Assembly: GCF_002399615.1 (NCBI RefSeq)
Contig: NZ_DHDZ01000044.1
Coordinates: 1-23,270 of the forward strand
Direction: 5' to 3'
DNA: 23,270 bases
From: Pedobacter sp. UBA4863
GTDB lineage: Bacteria; Bacteroidota; Bacteroidia; Sphingobacteriales; Sphingobacteriaceae
Under the pieces are notes generated by a model. That model worked only from the letters and a program-made list of their open reading frames with translations. It made no database searches and was not told the DNA's origin. Both the position numbers and the translations under genes were made by a program. Positions within the stretch are counted from its first letter, which is position 1, and each line of letters begins with the position of its first letter. Positions 1 to 8,812 of the stretch are shown piece by piece.

Positions 1-22
1 TATCTCTTTTGAGACAGCCCCT
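1..22 (-). terminator. Partial intrinsic terminator of operon A, cut by the window edge
   Basis: In the minus-strand sense, about 25 nt after the stop of the PorP/SprF-family gene, the sequence reads AAGGGGCTGTCTC, AAAA, GAGATA and then leaves the window. TGTCTC and GAGATA pair with one mismatch around an AAAA loop. The GC-rich GGGGC arm would need a GCCCC partner beyond position 1. The visible half is seen directly; the closing arm and T-run are inferred. Confidence 0.5.
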
Positions 23-45
23 TACTAATTAACTTCTATAGTTAC

Positions 46-948
46 TTACAATAAGCCGCCAAAACCTTTGCCGAAACGGTAGGTTAAACTAAACTCGTAA
101 GTACTGTTATTAAAAGTTCTACTTAAAGCACTATTGCTGGTTGCAAACTGATAACCCAAACCAATGTTTAAATTTTTGACAAGCAAACTTGCCAATGCGG
201 CCATCTCTCCTTCTGTTCTCACATTTGCACCCAAGCCAAACGTTTTTTTCAAATAAAAGATTGCCGAAATGTCTGCTTGAAAATCTAAGTTTTTAGCATA
301 GTTTACTAAAGTTGCGGGTTTTACATCGAAATCTGCTCCCAAAGGAACAACCGCCCCTGCTGTAAATTGATACAGTAAACCAGCATCATAATTCATTGAG
401 CTAGAACCTAATCCAATTTTAGAAAAAGTTAAACGAGGTAAAGAAATTCCTGCATACAATTTATCTTGGCGATAATACATTAAACTGGCAGAAAGTATTC
501 CATCGGTTTCTTTTAGATCGTTGCTAAACATAGGATCGGTTGAAGAAAGCTGTGCAAAATTACCATTGTAGTAACTTACACCCGCTCCTACCGAAAGTGC
601 CAAGTAATCATTAGCCGACAAACGCACCTCTTTTCCTACAAAAGCTAAGGCTTCCCCTAACTTTTCTACGGATACATTTTCATGCTTAATATTTAAACCC
701 ACTCGCAAATCGGATTTACCCAAGGGCATACTAGCTGCTAACCGATATGCTGTTGGTGCACCTTCTAAATTTACCCATTGGTAGCGACCAATTAAATTTA
801 TTTGAGTTTCTTTTGAAAGAAAACTACCTGCCGTATTAATAGGTGTAACGGCAACTCCATATTGGCTATAACTTGTGCTTTGTTGCCCTCTAACCACTAA
901 TTGCACACTGCAAAGCGCTATTACCGCCATTATATTTTTAATCTTCAT
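46..948 (-). CDS. PorP/SprF family type IX secretion system outer-membrane protein
   Basis: A 300-residue protein with a signal peptide (about residues 1-21, ending VRGQ), followed by alternating strands typical of a small outer-membrane beta-barrel and a C-terminal aromatic strand (YEFSLTYRFGKGFGGLL). The start (QQSTSYSQYGVAVTPINTAGS) and phrases such as LGLGSSSMNYDAGLLYQF match the PorP/SprF pattern. In this family, SprF-like members act with T9SS cargo carrying a type B sorting domain. It is the last gene of operon A, 27 nt after the type B cargo gene at 976-2631, which is the classic cargo/partner pairing. By inference it helps export or anchor that protein at the cell surface. It is probably an accessory paralogue rather than the core PorP, because no other T9SS core gene is nearby. 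Confidence 0.85.
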   Translation of the reverse strand: MKIKNIMAVIALCSVQLVVRGQQSTSYSQYGVAVTPINTAGSFLSKETQINLIGRYQWVNLEGAPTAYRLAASMPLGKSDLRVGLNIKHENVSVEKLGEALAFVGKEVRLSANDYLALSVGAGVSYYNGNFAQLSSTDPMFSNDLKETDGILSASLMYYRQDKLYAGISLPRLTFSKIGLGSSSMNYDAGLLYQFTAGAVVPLGADFDVKPATLVNYAKNLDFQADISAIFYLKKTFGLGANVRTEGEMAALASLLVKNLNIGLGYQFATSNSALSRTFNNSTYEFSLTYRFGKGFGGLL

Positions 949-975
949 CTTACTAAATATTAAATCAGCAAAGTC

Positions 976-2631
976 TTATTTTTTTATAAAAAGGTATCCT
1001 TTTTTTTGCTGCCATTGTCCATTTTGCTTGTATTCAACTGAATAATAGTATGTACCATCGGGAAGCTTATCGCCTCCATTGCTTTTTCCTGCAAAAACTA
1101 CACTATCGTTATCGTAACCTTTTTTCTCGTAAACCAGATTACCACCACGATTCATAATTTTTACCTGGTTTTCTGGATAAGCTTTAATTCCTTCAATAAT
1201 GAATACGTCATTGATACCATCGTCGTTAGGAGATAAGGCTTGCACCACCAATAATTGTGAACTACCTGCGGTATGGATTAACACCTCTTTTGATACTTCG
1301 GCAGGCATATAAAATTCATTTCCGGCTTGTGACAAAACTATCTTTATAGTTCCCAGCCCCTTAATTATTAACTTATTATCAGCCGTAAGAACCGCTACCG
1401 TAGGTTCATTAGCCGAAAAAGTAACTGGTAAATTAGCACTGCTAGTTGCTGTTAAACTAATTGGTGCAGCATAACGGCTAAAAGGGCCCGATTGATCAAG
1501 AGTTAAAATTTGTAATCCTTTATTAATGTTGAAACTAACCTCCACAGGAGTTGCAGGATTGTAATTTCCATCGCCAGGTTGAATAGCCTTAACAGTTGCC
1601 AAACCAACCCCTGTGATAGTTAAGGTAGCACCATTAATACTAATATTGTTGGTTAGCGCTTCGTAAGTTATTGGTAAACCAGAGTTTGATGTTGCATTGA
1701 GCTCAAACGGAGTTATGCCAAATGCTTTATCTCCAATTGGAGGAAAAGTAATCGTTTGCCTTGGGTCATTCCATTTGGCATATAAAGTAATATTGTCCTG
1801 AACAATATCGGTATTGAAGTCCCATTTTGAGGTATAGTCTTCGTCCTTATACCAACCTCCAAAACCGTAATCTACCCTTGTTGGCTCTGTTGGAGCCATA
1901 ATTTTTGAGTTATGATATTGTATTGTAGAAGAAACTGATGTTCCTCCTTTCGAATCAAATGTGATGGTATGTATGGCTGGCACTGCATCTGTAACAAAAC
2001 CACTAAAAATAATAGATGGCACCGTTGCTGAAAACTTACCAAAGCCGAAATTAGCTGACGAAGTATTATCTGAAGTTGCTCCCCAAGCATACATTCTAAA
2101 TGTAATTGTAGTTGTAGATGGCACATACTTCAATTCCATCACCATTGATAGATCAATGGGTGCTTGCACTTCTCCATTATTATTATCTACAGCTGTTCTT
2201 GAAACAACAACATCATTTTGACCAACCTCTTTAAATGTAGTCCCATCGAGGCTATATGTCCATCTGTAACTATCTGGAGATGTAGGTGACGACCTTCTTA
2301 ATGTAGAGGCTATAGCACCTAAAGAAACATAGTATCCCGGTTTTGCCTGTACGGTCATTTGATAATATGAGCCTGTATTTTTAGCTGCAGCTTTATCTTG
2401 CCCAATAGGGAAAGCAGCAATGTATGAATTTGTTGATGAGTTGCTATAAATAAGCGATGGACCACGGCTTAATACCGCAGTTTGTAGGTTGACGTTATTA
2501 ACTGTTGCATTTTGGGTGCCTGGTGTTGCCGCAGCTGCATTCCAAGAGAGAATAGTGCTGCTTACCTGTGCCTTTATAAATAACGGCAAAAAGAACAGAT
2601 GACACACAATAATTACTAAATATTTTTTCAT
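976..2631 (-). CDS. Multidomain surface protein with T9SS type B (gliding-motility-type, CHU_C) sorting domain
   Basis: A 551-residue secreted protein. Visible order: signal peptide 1-22 (ends KAQ); a beta-sandwich-like domain about 25-215 (ILSW at 27-30, LSRG, YSLDGTTFKEVG, FRMYAWGA, FGFGKF), also present three times in the protein at 11966-15538; an InlB B-repeat/Listeria-Bacteroides repeat about 220-287 (ITFDSKGG...GGWYKDEDYTSKWDF...ITLYAKW); two bacterial Ig/MBG-like domains about 290-370 and 373-455; and a C-terminal CHU_C/type B sorting domain about 462-551 (SPNDDGINDVFIIEGI, NRGGNLVYE, LPDGTYYYSVEY, KKGYLFIKK). No catalytic domain is recognised; glycan binding or adhesion is an inference. 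The gene follows the DUF5017 lipoprotein gene after 9 nt and precedes the PorP/SprF-family gene, its likely export partner. A location in a SusC/D operon suggests a role as a surface glycan-binding protein. Confidence 0.85.
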   Translation of the reverse strand: MKKYLVIIVCHLFFLPLFIKAQVSSTILSWNAAAATPGTQNATVNNVNLQTAVLSRGPSLIYSNSSTNSYIAAFPIGQDKAAAKNTGSYYQMTVQAKPGYYVSLGAIASTLRRSSPTSPDSYRWTYSLDGTTFKEVGQNDVVVSRTAVDNNNGEVQAPIDLSMVMELKYVPSTTTITFRMYAWGATSDNTSSANFGFGKFSATVPSIIFSGFVTDAVPAIHTITFDSKGGTSVSSTIQYHNSKIMAPTEPTRVDYGFGGWYKDEDYTSKWDFNTDIVQDNITLYAKWNDPRQTITFPPIGDKAFGITPFELNATSNSGLPITYEALTNNISINGATLTITGVGLATVKAIQPGDGNYNPATPVEVSFNINKGLQILTLDQSGPFSRYAAPISLTATSSANLPVTFSANEPTVAVLTADNKLIIKGLGTIKIVLSQAGNEFYMPAEVSKEVLIHTAGSSQLLVVQALSPNDDGINDVFIIEGIKAYPENQVKIMNRGGNLVYEKKGYDNDSVVFAGKSNGGDKLPDGTYYYSVEYKQNGQWQQKKGYLFIKK

Positions 2632-2640
2632 ACCAAAATC

Positions 2641-3585
2641 TTAAGGTTCTATGTTGATTTCTATCTCTTTAACTACTTCTTTACGGCCATAAACACTCCT
2701 ATTAGCAATTACAAAAGCTGCTTTATAAGTACCCGGTGTAGCATATACGTATCTGTACGAAGACGACTCCGGATCGGACACAGATTTTACTACAATTGGC
2801 TTGTCTATACCAAGGTTCACCGTATTTTTCCTCAAAATAGGAACTGTAACGGCATAACCTTCTTTGTCTATTGTATTCACATAAACCCCTGTCCACAAAA
2901 CTCGAGTAGCATTTACGTTGGGCAAGCTAGTACCACTATCCGTAAACTGGTTAGCGTCGTACAACACCTTAAAACCCATGTCGCCAAAGGTGTAAATATC
3001 TCCAGACAAGGTTGGATCTGAAGTTACGTTACCAAAAACCTTAAAACCTTCTATGTAAGCTTGGGTTCTTTGCACACCTGCTGGCGTATTAAAAAACCAA
3101 CAAAAAGAAACTGGCGTATTTTCGTCAACAAATAAACTATTGATGTTAAAGTTTCCAGAATGTACGGCATCTGCTGCTGACACGCCAATACTAATAGGAT
3201 AATTAAAAGCACCTGGCGGAAAGTCATTCCAAGTAGCTGCTTGTACCGCCGCTATTGTACCAGCACCATTATAATTGGTAGAGTACTTTAGCTGCGCAAC
3301 ATCAGCATTTGCCCCTGAATACTTTGCAAACCTAAAAGAAAGTAGCATTTCGGCATCGTATATTCTTTCTTTATGAGCAAACTGGTAATCATTTAATTTA
3401 GTGCCAGAATAAAACGTAATAAAATCGGCATCGCCATCAAAATCAAAAGTGATGGTATCTCCTACTTTATAGGTTTGCTTATCTAAATTAATTTTTAAAG
3501 AAGGTTCTTTTACTTCATATTCTTTCTCGCAACCCATAAAAACAGCTGCAAGTAGTAAACTGTATAAAATTTTCATACTTTTCAT
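2641..3585 (-). CDS. DUF5017-like surface lipoprotein of the SusC/SusD operon
   Basis: A lipoprotein of about 314 residues with lipobox VFMGC followed by EKEYEVKEP. The segment IYKVGDTITFDFDGDADFITFYSG and a C-terminal immunoglobulin-like stretch (YVYATPGTYKAAFVIANRS) resemble the DUF5017 proteins found just after SusD genes in Bacteroidota. This would make it a SusE/F-like surface glycan-binding lipoprotein; that function is inferred from position. Start choice: an in-frame start at 3609 would overlap the SusD stop and add a charged stretch before the signal peptide. ATG at 3585 lies 10 nt after the SusD TAA, and ATG at 3576 is also possible. The gene sits third in operon A between SusD and the type B cargo gene. 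Family assignment is from recognition of the N-terminal half only. Confidence 0.75.
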   Translation of the reverse strand: MKSMKILYSLLLAAVFMGCEKEYEVKEPSLKINLDKQTYKVGDTITFDFDGDADFITFYSGTKLNDYQFAHKERIYDAEMLLSFRFAKYSGANADVAQLKYSTNYNGAGTIAAVQAATWNDFPPGAFNYPISIGVSAADAVHSGNFNINSLFVDENTPVSFCWFFNTPAGVQRTQAYIEGFKVFGNVTSDPTLSGDIYTFGDMGFKVLYDANQFTDSGTSLPNVNATRVLWTGVYVNTIDKEGYAVTVPILRKNTVNLGIDKPIVVKSVSDPESSSYRYVYATPGTYKAAFVIANRSVYGRKEVVKEIEINIEP

Positions 3586-3595
3586 AACTTCTAAT

Positions 3596-5182
3596 TTACC
3601 ATCCAACATTTTGGGTTAACAATCTATTTACCGTCATTTCATAAGTAGGTATAGGCCATAGCACATCTCTCGCTTTGGCATTTGCGTAGTAAGTACGAGC
3701 AGCAACAATGTATGATGTTGTACCAACTGGCACCAAGCCGCTTAAGTATTGCATAGAAGTTGTAAATATTCCCCAACGTACCAAATCATTTTTCCTTAAT
3801 CCTTCGAAGCAAAGCTCTCTGGCCCTTTCTTCGATAATTATTTCTTTTAGGGCCGTATAATCTGTAGTGGTAATTTCGCGATCTGTTGTACCATCTAAAA
3901 TAGCTCTTCTACGAACGATGTTTATTTGCTCTTTGGCTAAGTCTTTATCGCCACCTGGCATTTCATTCAAAGCCTCTGCATACATTAACAGTACGTCTGA
4001 GTACCTCATGATTGGGTAATTTTGAGGAGTATAAACACTACTTTTAGGCAACAGCGTTTCACTTTCTCTTCTAAATTTGCCACAAAACCTAGCAAATGTT
4101 GTTGTTTGTGGTGTCCAGTTTACTTTTACCCTAGGTGTTCCTGTATATTGGTAAGGTGCTATTGTCCAATCTCTTCTCGTATCGCCTGTTTTATATAAAT
4201 CGAATAAATAAGAGGTAGAACGAAGTATGCCATTAGAATAACCGATATTGCTTTCGTCTAATGGATATTGGATACCATTAAGCCTACCAACAGAGCCCCC
4301 GGTTGTAGCAAAGATACCGGTACCATTTCCATAAAAATCTACTTCGAAAATACTTTCCTTTGCATCCATTACGTCTGTAGCATAGTTTACAAATACTCTC
4401 TCATACGAAGGGTTTAGATCATGATAGTTTTCATCTTTGACTTTTTTGGCCCATTTGGCAGCCTCGGCGTATTTACTCGTTTCGTTAACCGGTTGGCCTG
4501 CCATATACAAACACACTCTAGTTAACATAGCCCATGCCGCCGATTTGGAAGCCTGTGTTCCGGTGTTAACTTCTGCCATAGGTTTCAATAAATCTGCAGC
4601 AGTTTCTAAATCGGCAATAACAGACAGGTAAACATTTTTCAAAGAAGCTCTTGGCACTTGCAAGTCTTCGGTTTTTACAGCATTTGGACGAGTTGCTTTT
4701 AACATAAGCGGAATGCCCCCAAACTTATTGGCTAGCATAAAATGGAAATAACCTCTTAAAAAAAGAGCCTGCCCCTTAATGTGGTTACGCTCTTTTTCGC
4801 TAATCTTAATCGCTGGGTCATCGACGCTTTCGAGCAATAAATTAGCTCTGTTTACGCCTCGGTAACTCATTCTGTAGTAACCTAATATTTTCGAATCGGT
4901 AGCATAAACATTATAATCGCCAACGGTGTTTAAATCAGAATTGTACGACTCATAGCCTTCATCTGCATCTAGTCCCATTCTGCCCAACATATTACCACCG
5001 TATAGGTTTCCTTCGGCCAAGGTTGAATAAGCTCCACGTAAAGCAGCTTTTAACTGCTCTTCTGTTTTATAATAGTCTTCTTCTAAAATAATGTGCTTAC
5101 CGGCATCTATATCTAATATTTTACTGCAGGCAAAACTTAATGAAGCAATTAGCAATAATATATATATCTTAAATTTTCTCAT
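3596..5182 (-). CDS. SusD/RagB family nutrient-binding outer-membrane lipoprotein
   Basis: A 528-residue lipoprotein with signal and lipobox LSFAC (lipidated Cys19), then SKILDIDAGKHIILEEDYYKTEEQLKAALRGAYSTLAEG, the standard SusD opening. TPR-like helices follow (RGVNRANLLLESVD, KGQALFLRGYFHFMLANKFGGIPLM), and the C-terminal SusD/RagB part has PIMRYSDVLLMYAEALNE, EIIIEERARELCFEGLRKNDLVRWG and a final LWPIPTYEMTVNRLLTQNVGW. SusD proteins form a lid over the SusC pore and bind oligosaccharide at the cell surface. The gene lies 15 nt downstream of the susC-like gene, so the two are surely co-transcribed. The ligand cannot be deduced from the sequence. Confidence 0.97.
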   Translation of the reverse strand: MRKFKIYILLLIASLSFACSKILDIDAGKHIILEEDYYKTEEQLKAALRGAYSTLAEGNLYGGNMLGRMGLDADEGYESYNSDLNTVGDYNVYATDSKILGYYRMSYRGVNRANLLLESVDDPAIKISEKERNHIKGQALFLRGYFHFMLANKFGGIPLMLKATRPNAVKTEDLQVPRASLKNVYLSVIADLETAADLLKPMAEVNTGTQASKSAAWAMLTRVCLYMAGQPVNETSKYAEAAKWAKKVKDENYHDLNPSYERVFVNYATDVMDAKESIFEVDFYGNGTGIFATTGGSVGRLNGIQYPLDESNIGYSNGILRSTSYLFDLYKTGDTRRDWTIAPYQYTGTPRVKVNWTPQTTTFARFCGKFRRESETLLPKSSVYTPQNYPIMRYSDVLLMYAEALNEMPGGDKDLAKEQINIVRRRAILDGTTDREITTTDYTALKEIIIEERARELCFEGLRKNDLVRWGIFTTSMQYLSGLVPVGTTSYIVAARTYYANAKARDVLWPIPTYEMTVNRLLTQNVGW

Positions 5183-5197
5183 AACTTCTTCCCTTTT

Positions 5198-8100
5198 TTA
5201 AAATGCTACTTTTAATCCCATTGTTAATATTCTATTTCTGGCGTAAGCCGAGTAATCAAACCCAGGCGTTAGGATAGAATGTTTGGTTGATACCTCTGGA
5301 TCCATTCCCGAATAGTTGCTCCAGGTAAACAGATTTTGGGCTGAAGCATAAAGTTGTAGATTAGAAATGCTTTTCACCAATTTCTTAGGCAGGGTGTATC
5401 CCAATTGTACTGTTTTTAAGCGTAAAAAAGAACCGTCTTCCAGTGTTCTAGTAGAATAAACTCCTCTTGGGCCAGCGCCTCCAGTACGATAATAAGTGTT
5501 ATTTGGGTTTTCAGGTGTCCACCTATTATTGTAAGAAGCAAATTGATTGATAGGCCTATCGGCAGGGTTTCCTTCTAACATTAACCTATTGGCATTCATG
5601 ATATCGTTACCATAACTCCATTGCAAAAACACACTTAAGCTAAAGTTCTTATAGGTGAAACTATTGTTTAAACCTCCTATATGAATTGGCAACGCCCTTC
5701 CCATCACTACCATGTCAAAATCATTTACTTCGCCATCTCCATTTTGATCTACATATTTAATATCTCCGGGTTTTATATCTGCCCTAGCTGTTCCATGGTA
5801 GGCAACATCACCTCTTAGATAGTAGCTGCCATCAGCTCTTTTAATGAAATCATCGTACTGATAGTTACCCGCCCATACTAATCCGTAATAAGAAGCTACT
5901 GGCTTTCCTATTTGTGCTAAGTAAAGTGGCGTACCGTTGTAATCTCCGGTAAGCGAAACAGTGCTTAACAGGCTAGATTGGCCATCGGCAAGTTCCAACA
6001 CTTTATTTCTGTTGAATGAGATATTAAAATCGCTACTCCAAGAAAAGTTTTTAGTTTTAACATTAACGGTACTTAAAGTAAACTCTAAACCGGTATTTTG
6101 TATTTTACCTACATTTCGGTAAGCCGTATTATAACCGCTAGATAATGGAATATTTGCGTTTAACAGTAAATCGTCTGTTACTTTTTTATAGGCATCAACC
6201 ACTAGGTTAATCCTATTTTTAAAGAACGAAATTTCTAAACCTGCATCAAACTGTGATGTTTTTTCCCAAGTAATATTGTCATTTCCCAGGTTATTAGGGT
6301 TAACTGTATATTCTGGACCGCTTCCATTTAAGCCATAATAATCTGCAATATCTAAACTTTGCAACCTAGAAAAATCATTAATTCTGTTGTTACCGGTTAC
6401 ACCATAACTTAACCTTAGTTTAGAGCCCGAAATAAACTGTAAGTTTTTCATGAATTGCTCTCTACCTAACTGCCAAGCAAAGGCTCCTGAAGGGAAGTAA
6501 GCCCACCTGTTTTCGGCTTTAAATTTTGATGAACCATCTGCCCTTACCGAAACGGTAAATAAATACTTTGATTTATAATTGTAGTTAACCCTGCTTAAGA
6601 ACGATAGTAAGGCGTTTGCTGTTGAGGAAGATCTAACTGACCTAGGAATACCGTATTCTAAAGCTTTTAATCCCAATTCTTCTTGCGGAACATTGGTAGC
6701 CAAAAAACCATAATTATCGCTATTTGTACCCTGAACAGTTGCCCCAACCAACACATCGAACGAATTATTTCTATCTATCTTCTTTTTATATGTTAATGTG
6801 TTCTCATTTACCCAATCATTTAATGTAATGTCGTAAACTGAGCCGTTTACACCGTTTAGGTTGTTTGCTGTATAAAAACCCCTGTAGGTATTAGAGTTAT
6901 TAAAGCTTTCGTTACGGGTTAAGCGAGAATTGAAACCTCCCCTAATATTTAATTTAAAGTCTTTTAGAAAATCGTAGGTTATGCCTCCATTAAAATTAAG
7001 GGTATTTCTTGTTTGTTGCCTTATTTCATTTTTTGTAGAAACAATTGGGTTCATAATTAGTACCGATTCCGTAGAAAAGTCCTCGTCAAAAAGGTCTTCA
7101 AACAAATCATCACTAGAACCGGAAGTTATTGGCCTATAACTCCAAACCCTATACATTAAATAGGTTGCGTAAGCATTTTGACTAGAAGCCTGGCTGGCAA
7201 CAGTTTGCCCATTGTTTTTATCATTTGCATAGCTTAAATTCAAAGAAAACTTCAAGTTTTTATTAATAGACTGATCTAAGGTGGCCCTAAACTGCTTTCT
7301 GCTTAACCCCGAATTGATGATTACTCCATTTTGATCTACAAAATTTCCAGAAACCGAATATTTAGTCTGCGCTGTTCCTCCTCTTAACGAGAGACTATGA
7401 TTTTGAACGTAACCATTGGTAAACAAATGATCTTGCCAATCTATAGCATCAGCATTTTTATAATCTTCTAAAGTTAAGTTAGGCCTGGTAAGATAAGCAT
7501 CTACCATTGAAGGCCCTCTTTCTATCTGATACCTTACAAAATCGTACGGGTTCATCAAGTCCATTTTTTTGTTTGCTTGGTGCAGACCTACAAATGTATT
7601 GTAAGATACTTGGGGCTTACCTATTTTTCCTTTTTTAGTCTCGAGAATAATTACACCGTTTGCACCTCTAGTTCCATAAATAGCTGTTGCCGAAGCATCT
7701 TTTAATACGCTAATAGATTCGATATCGTCTGGATTGATAGAGCTTGCGTTGAAATCTTCAATAGGAAAACCATCTACTACATATAAAGGTGCATTACTTT
7801 GGGTTATGGAGTTACCTCCACGAATGGTAATACTAACATCGTCGCCGGGTTGACCTGAGTTTGACGAAACTTGCACACCTGCAATACGACCTGCCAAAGC
7901 TTCTTCGAATGAAGTAACAGGTGCTTTAGTCATTTCTTCTATTTTAACCTGCCCTACCGAACCGGTGAGATCCTGTTTACTTACCTGTCCGTAGCCAATA
8001 ACCACCACTTCTTGCAACGAAGTAAGGTCTTCCTTTAGCTTAATTGGACTATTCCCTATGTTTTTAGCGAGAATTTCACGTTGTTGATAACCAATTAGTG

Positions 8101-8338
8101 TAAAAACAACTAGCTCGTTATCTTTTCCCTTGATAGAAAATTTACCGTCTTTATCAGACACCGCACTTCTTTTGGTATCTTCCTTCATACGTACGTAAAC
8201 ACCAACCAAAACACCTCCTTCTTCGTCTGTTATTGTACCGCTAAACGATTTGAGGTTCTGTTGTGCAAACGTAGGTAGCGCACTAAACAGTACCAACACC
8301 GCCCATAAAAGCTTTTTAGATTTTAATAGCCTCTGCAT
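5198..8338 (-). CDS. SusC/RagA family TonB-dependent outer-membrane transporter
   Basis: About 1046 residues from the ATG at 8338. Signal peptide MQRLLKSKKLLWAVLVLFSALPTFAQQ; a carboxypeptidase-regulatory-like domain in the next 80 residues (FSGTITDEEGGVLVGVYVRMKEDTKRSAVSDKDGKFSIKG); a plug domain with the SusC hallmarks VVIGYGQVSKQDLTGSV, SITIRGGNSITQSNAPLYVVDGFPI, DIESISVLKDASATAIYGTRGANGVIILETKKG; then a long 22-strand-type barrel ending RNRILTMGLKVAF. It imports oligosaccharides with SusD using TonB energy. No STN domain is seen, so it probably does not signal to an anti-sigma factor. Start choice: the open frame extends to a TTG at 8398; ATG at 8365 would add MYEFKIEAI. The ATG at 8338 gives the most standard signal peptide. 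It is the first gene of operon A, with a leader of roughly 245 nt from the proposed promoter. Confidence 0.97.
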   Translation of the reverse strand: MQRLLKSKKLLWAVLVLFSALPTFAQQNLKSFSGTITDEEGGVLVGVYVRMKEDTKRSAVSDKDGKFSIKGKDNELVVFTLIGYQQREILAKNIGNSPIKLKEDLTSLQEVVVIGYGQVSKQDLTGSVGQVKIEEMTKAPVTSFEEALAGRIAGVQVSSNSGQPGDDVSITIRGGNSITQSNAPLYVVDGFPIEDFNASSINPDDIESISVLKDASATAIYGTRGANGVIILETKKGKIGKPQVSYNTFVGLHQANKKMDLMNPYDFVRYQIERGPSMVDAYLTRPNLTLEDYKNADAIDWQDHLFTNGYVQNHSLSLRGGTAQTKYSVSGNFVDQNGVIINSGLSRKQFRATLDQSINKNLKFSLNLSYANDKNNGQTVASQASSQNAYATYLMYRVWSYRPITSGSSDDLFEDLFDEDFSTESVLIMNPIVSTKNEIRQQTRNTLNFNGGITYDFLKDFKLNIRGGFNSRLTRNESFNNSNTYRGFYTANNLNGVNGSVYDITLNDWVNENTLTYKKKIDRNNSFDVLVGATVQGTNSDNYGFLATNVPQEELGLKALEYGIPRSVRSSSTANALLSFLSRVNYNYKSKYLFTVSVRADGSSKFKAENRWAYFPSGAFAWQLGREQFMKNLQFISGSKLRLSYGVTGNNRINDFSRLQSLDIADYYGLNGSGPEYTVNPNNLGNDNITWEKTSQFDAGLEISFFKNRINLVVDAYKKVTDDLLLNANIPLSSGYNTAYRNVGKIQNTGLEFTLSTVNVKTKNFSWSSDFNISFNRNKVLELADGQSSLLSTVSLTGDYNGTPLYLAQIGKPVASYYGLVWAGNYQYDDFIKRADGSYYLRGDVAYHGTARADIKPGDIKYVDQNGDGEVNDFDMVVMGRALPIHIGGLNNSFTYKNFSLSVFLQWSYGNDIMNANRLMLEGNPADRPINQFASYNNRWTPENPNNTYYRTGGAGPRGVYSTRTLEDGSFLRLKTVQLGYTLPKKLVKSISNLQLYASAQNLFTWSNYSGMDPEVSTKHSILTPGFDYSAYARNRILTMGLKVAF

Positions 8339-8579
8339 TATTGCTTCAATTTTAAATTCATACATATTGATCGCAACCTTATTATTTAGGCAAAGCAAAA
8401 GCTACCTAAATAAAAACTTGCTTTATTTAGTTATAAAAAACGAGAGAAATTAATGTGTTAATTTATTTGCTGACCTATTGCACTACCTGATACCCATACC
8501 CGTATTCATTTTAAGTTCATTTAGTTTTTTTAAGAGCTAGCACAAGAAACTATCTCTTCTATTTTATTATTCGGTTGCA

Positions 8580-8595
8580 TTTATAATATTATAAA
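8580..8595. repeat. Perfect 16-bp palindrome over the operon A start region
   Basis: The sequence TTTATAATATTATAAA reads the same on both strands. It overlaps the first bases of the proposed -7 box (8592-8599) and the expected transcription start. It may be a binding site or simply an AT-rich coincidence. Confidence 0.4.
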
Positions 8596-8658
8596 ATTAG
8601 CATATAAACCCATTACTCTAATTGTGATTATTAGCTATTTATTATAGGATTTTATCAT
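8592..8658 (-). promoter_or_regulatory. Proposed promoter and upstream operator of operon A (susC)
   Basis: In the minus-strand sense, ATGATAAAATCCTA (8658-8645) is followed after exactly 45 bp by TAATTTTA (8599-8592), which fits the Bacteroidota -7 pattern TAnnTTTG except at the last base. The same motif with the same 45-bp spacing stands before the other two operons. No clear -33 TTTG element is visible, which would suit an activator-dependent promoter. The remaining sequence of the 410-bp gap (8399-8808) holds a long 5' leader and nothing else I can name. Confidence 0.6.
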
Positions 8659-8782
8659 ATAACCATTTATACAATACTGCCTTGCTTAACTAAGCATATG
8701 CTCCTACAGTAAGAAAAACAAAAGTTTGCAAAATACAATAGTATAAAGAGACTTCATTGGCTTTTTGGTAAAATATTTGATA

Positions 8783-8812
8783 AATAACTATTTCACCACA
8801 TTGGATAGTTAT
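8783..8812 (-). terminator. Weak stem-loop at the end of operon B
   Basis: ATAACTAT and ATAGTTAT (8784-8791 and 8805-8812) form an 8-bp AT-rich inverted repeat around a 13-nt loop, overlapping the stop codon of the 398-residue sialidase-like gene. In the sense direction it is followed by a T-rich but interrupted stretch. It could be a weak terminator or a 3' end stabiliser. Confidence 0.25.

Noticed and set aside
3576..3609. DUF5017-like gene starting at 3609
   Set aside because: That start overlaps the SusD stop and adds a charged stretch before the lipoprotein signal; ATG 3585 is 10 nt after the stop and fits better.
8338..8398. Extended start of the susC gene at a TTG (8398) or at ATG 8365
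   Set aside because: The TTG extension adds residues with no signal-peptide character. ATG 8365 remains possible but puts nine extra residues before a standard signal peptide starting at 8338.
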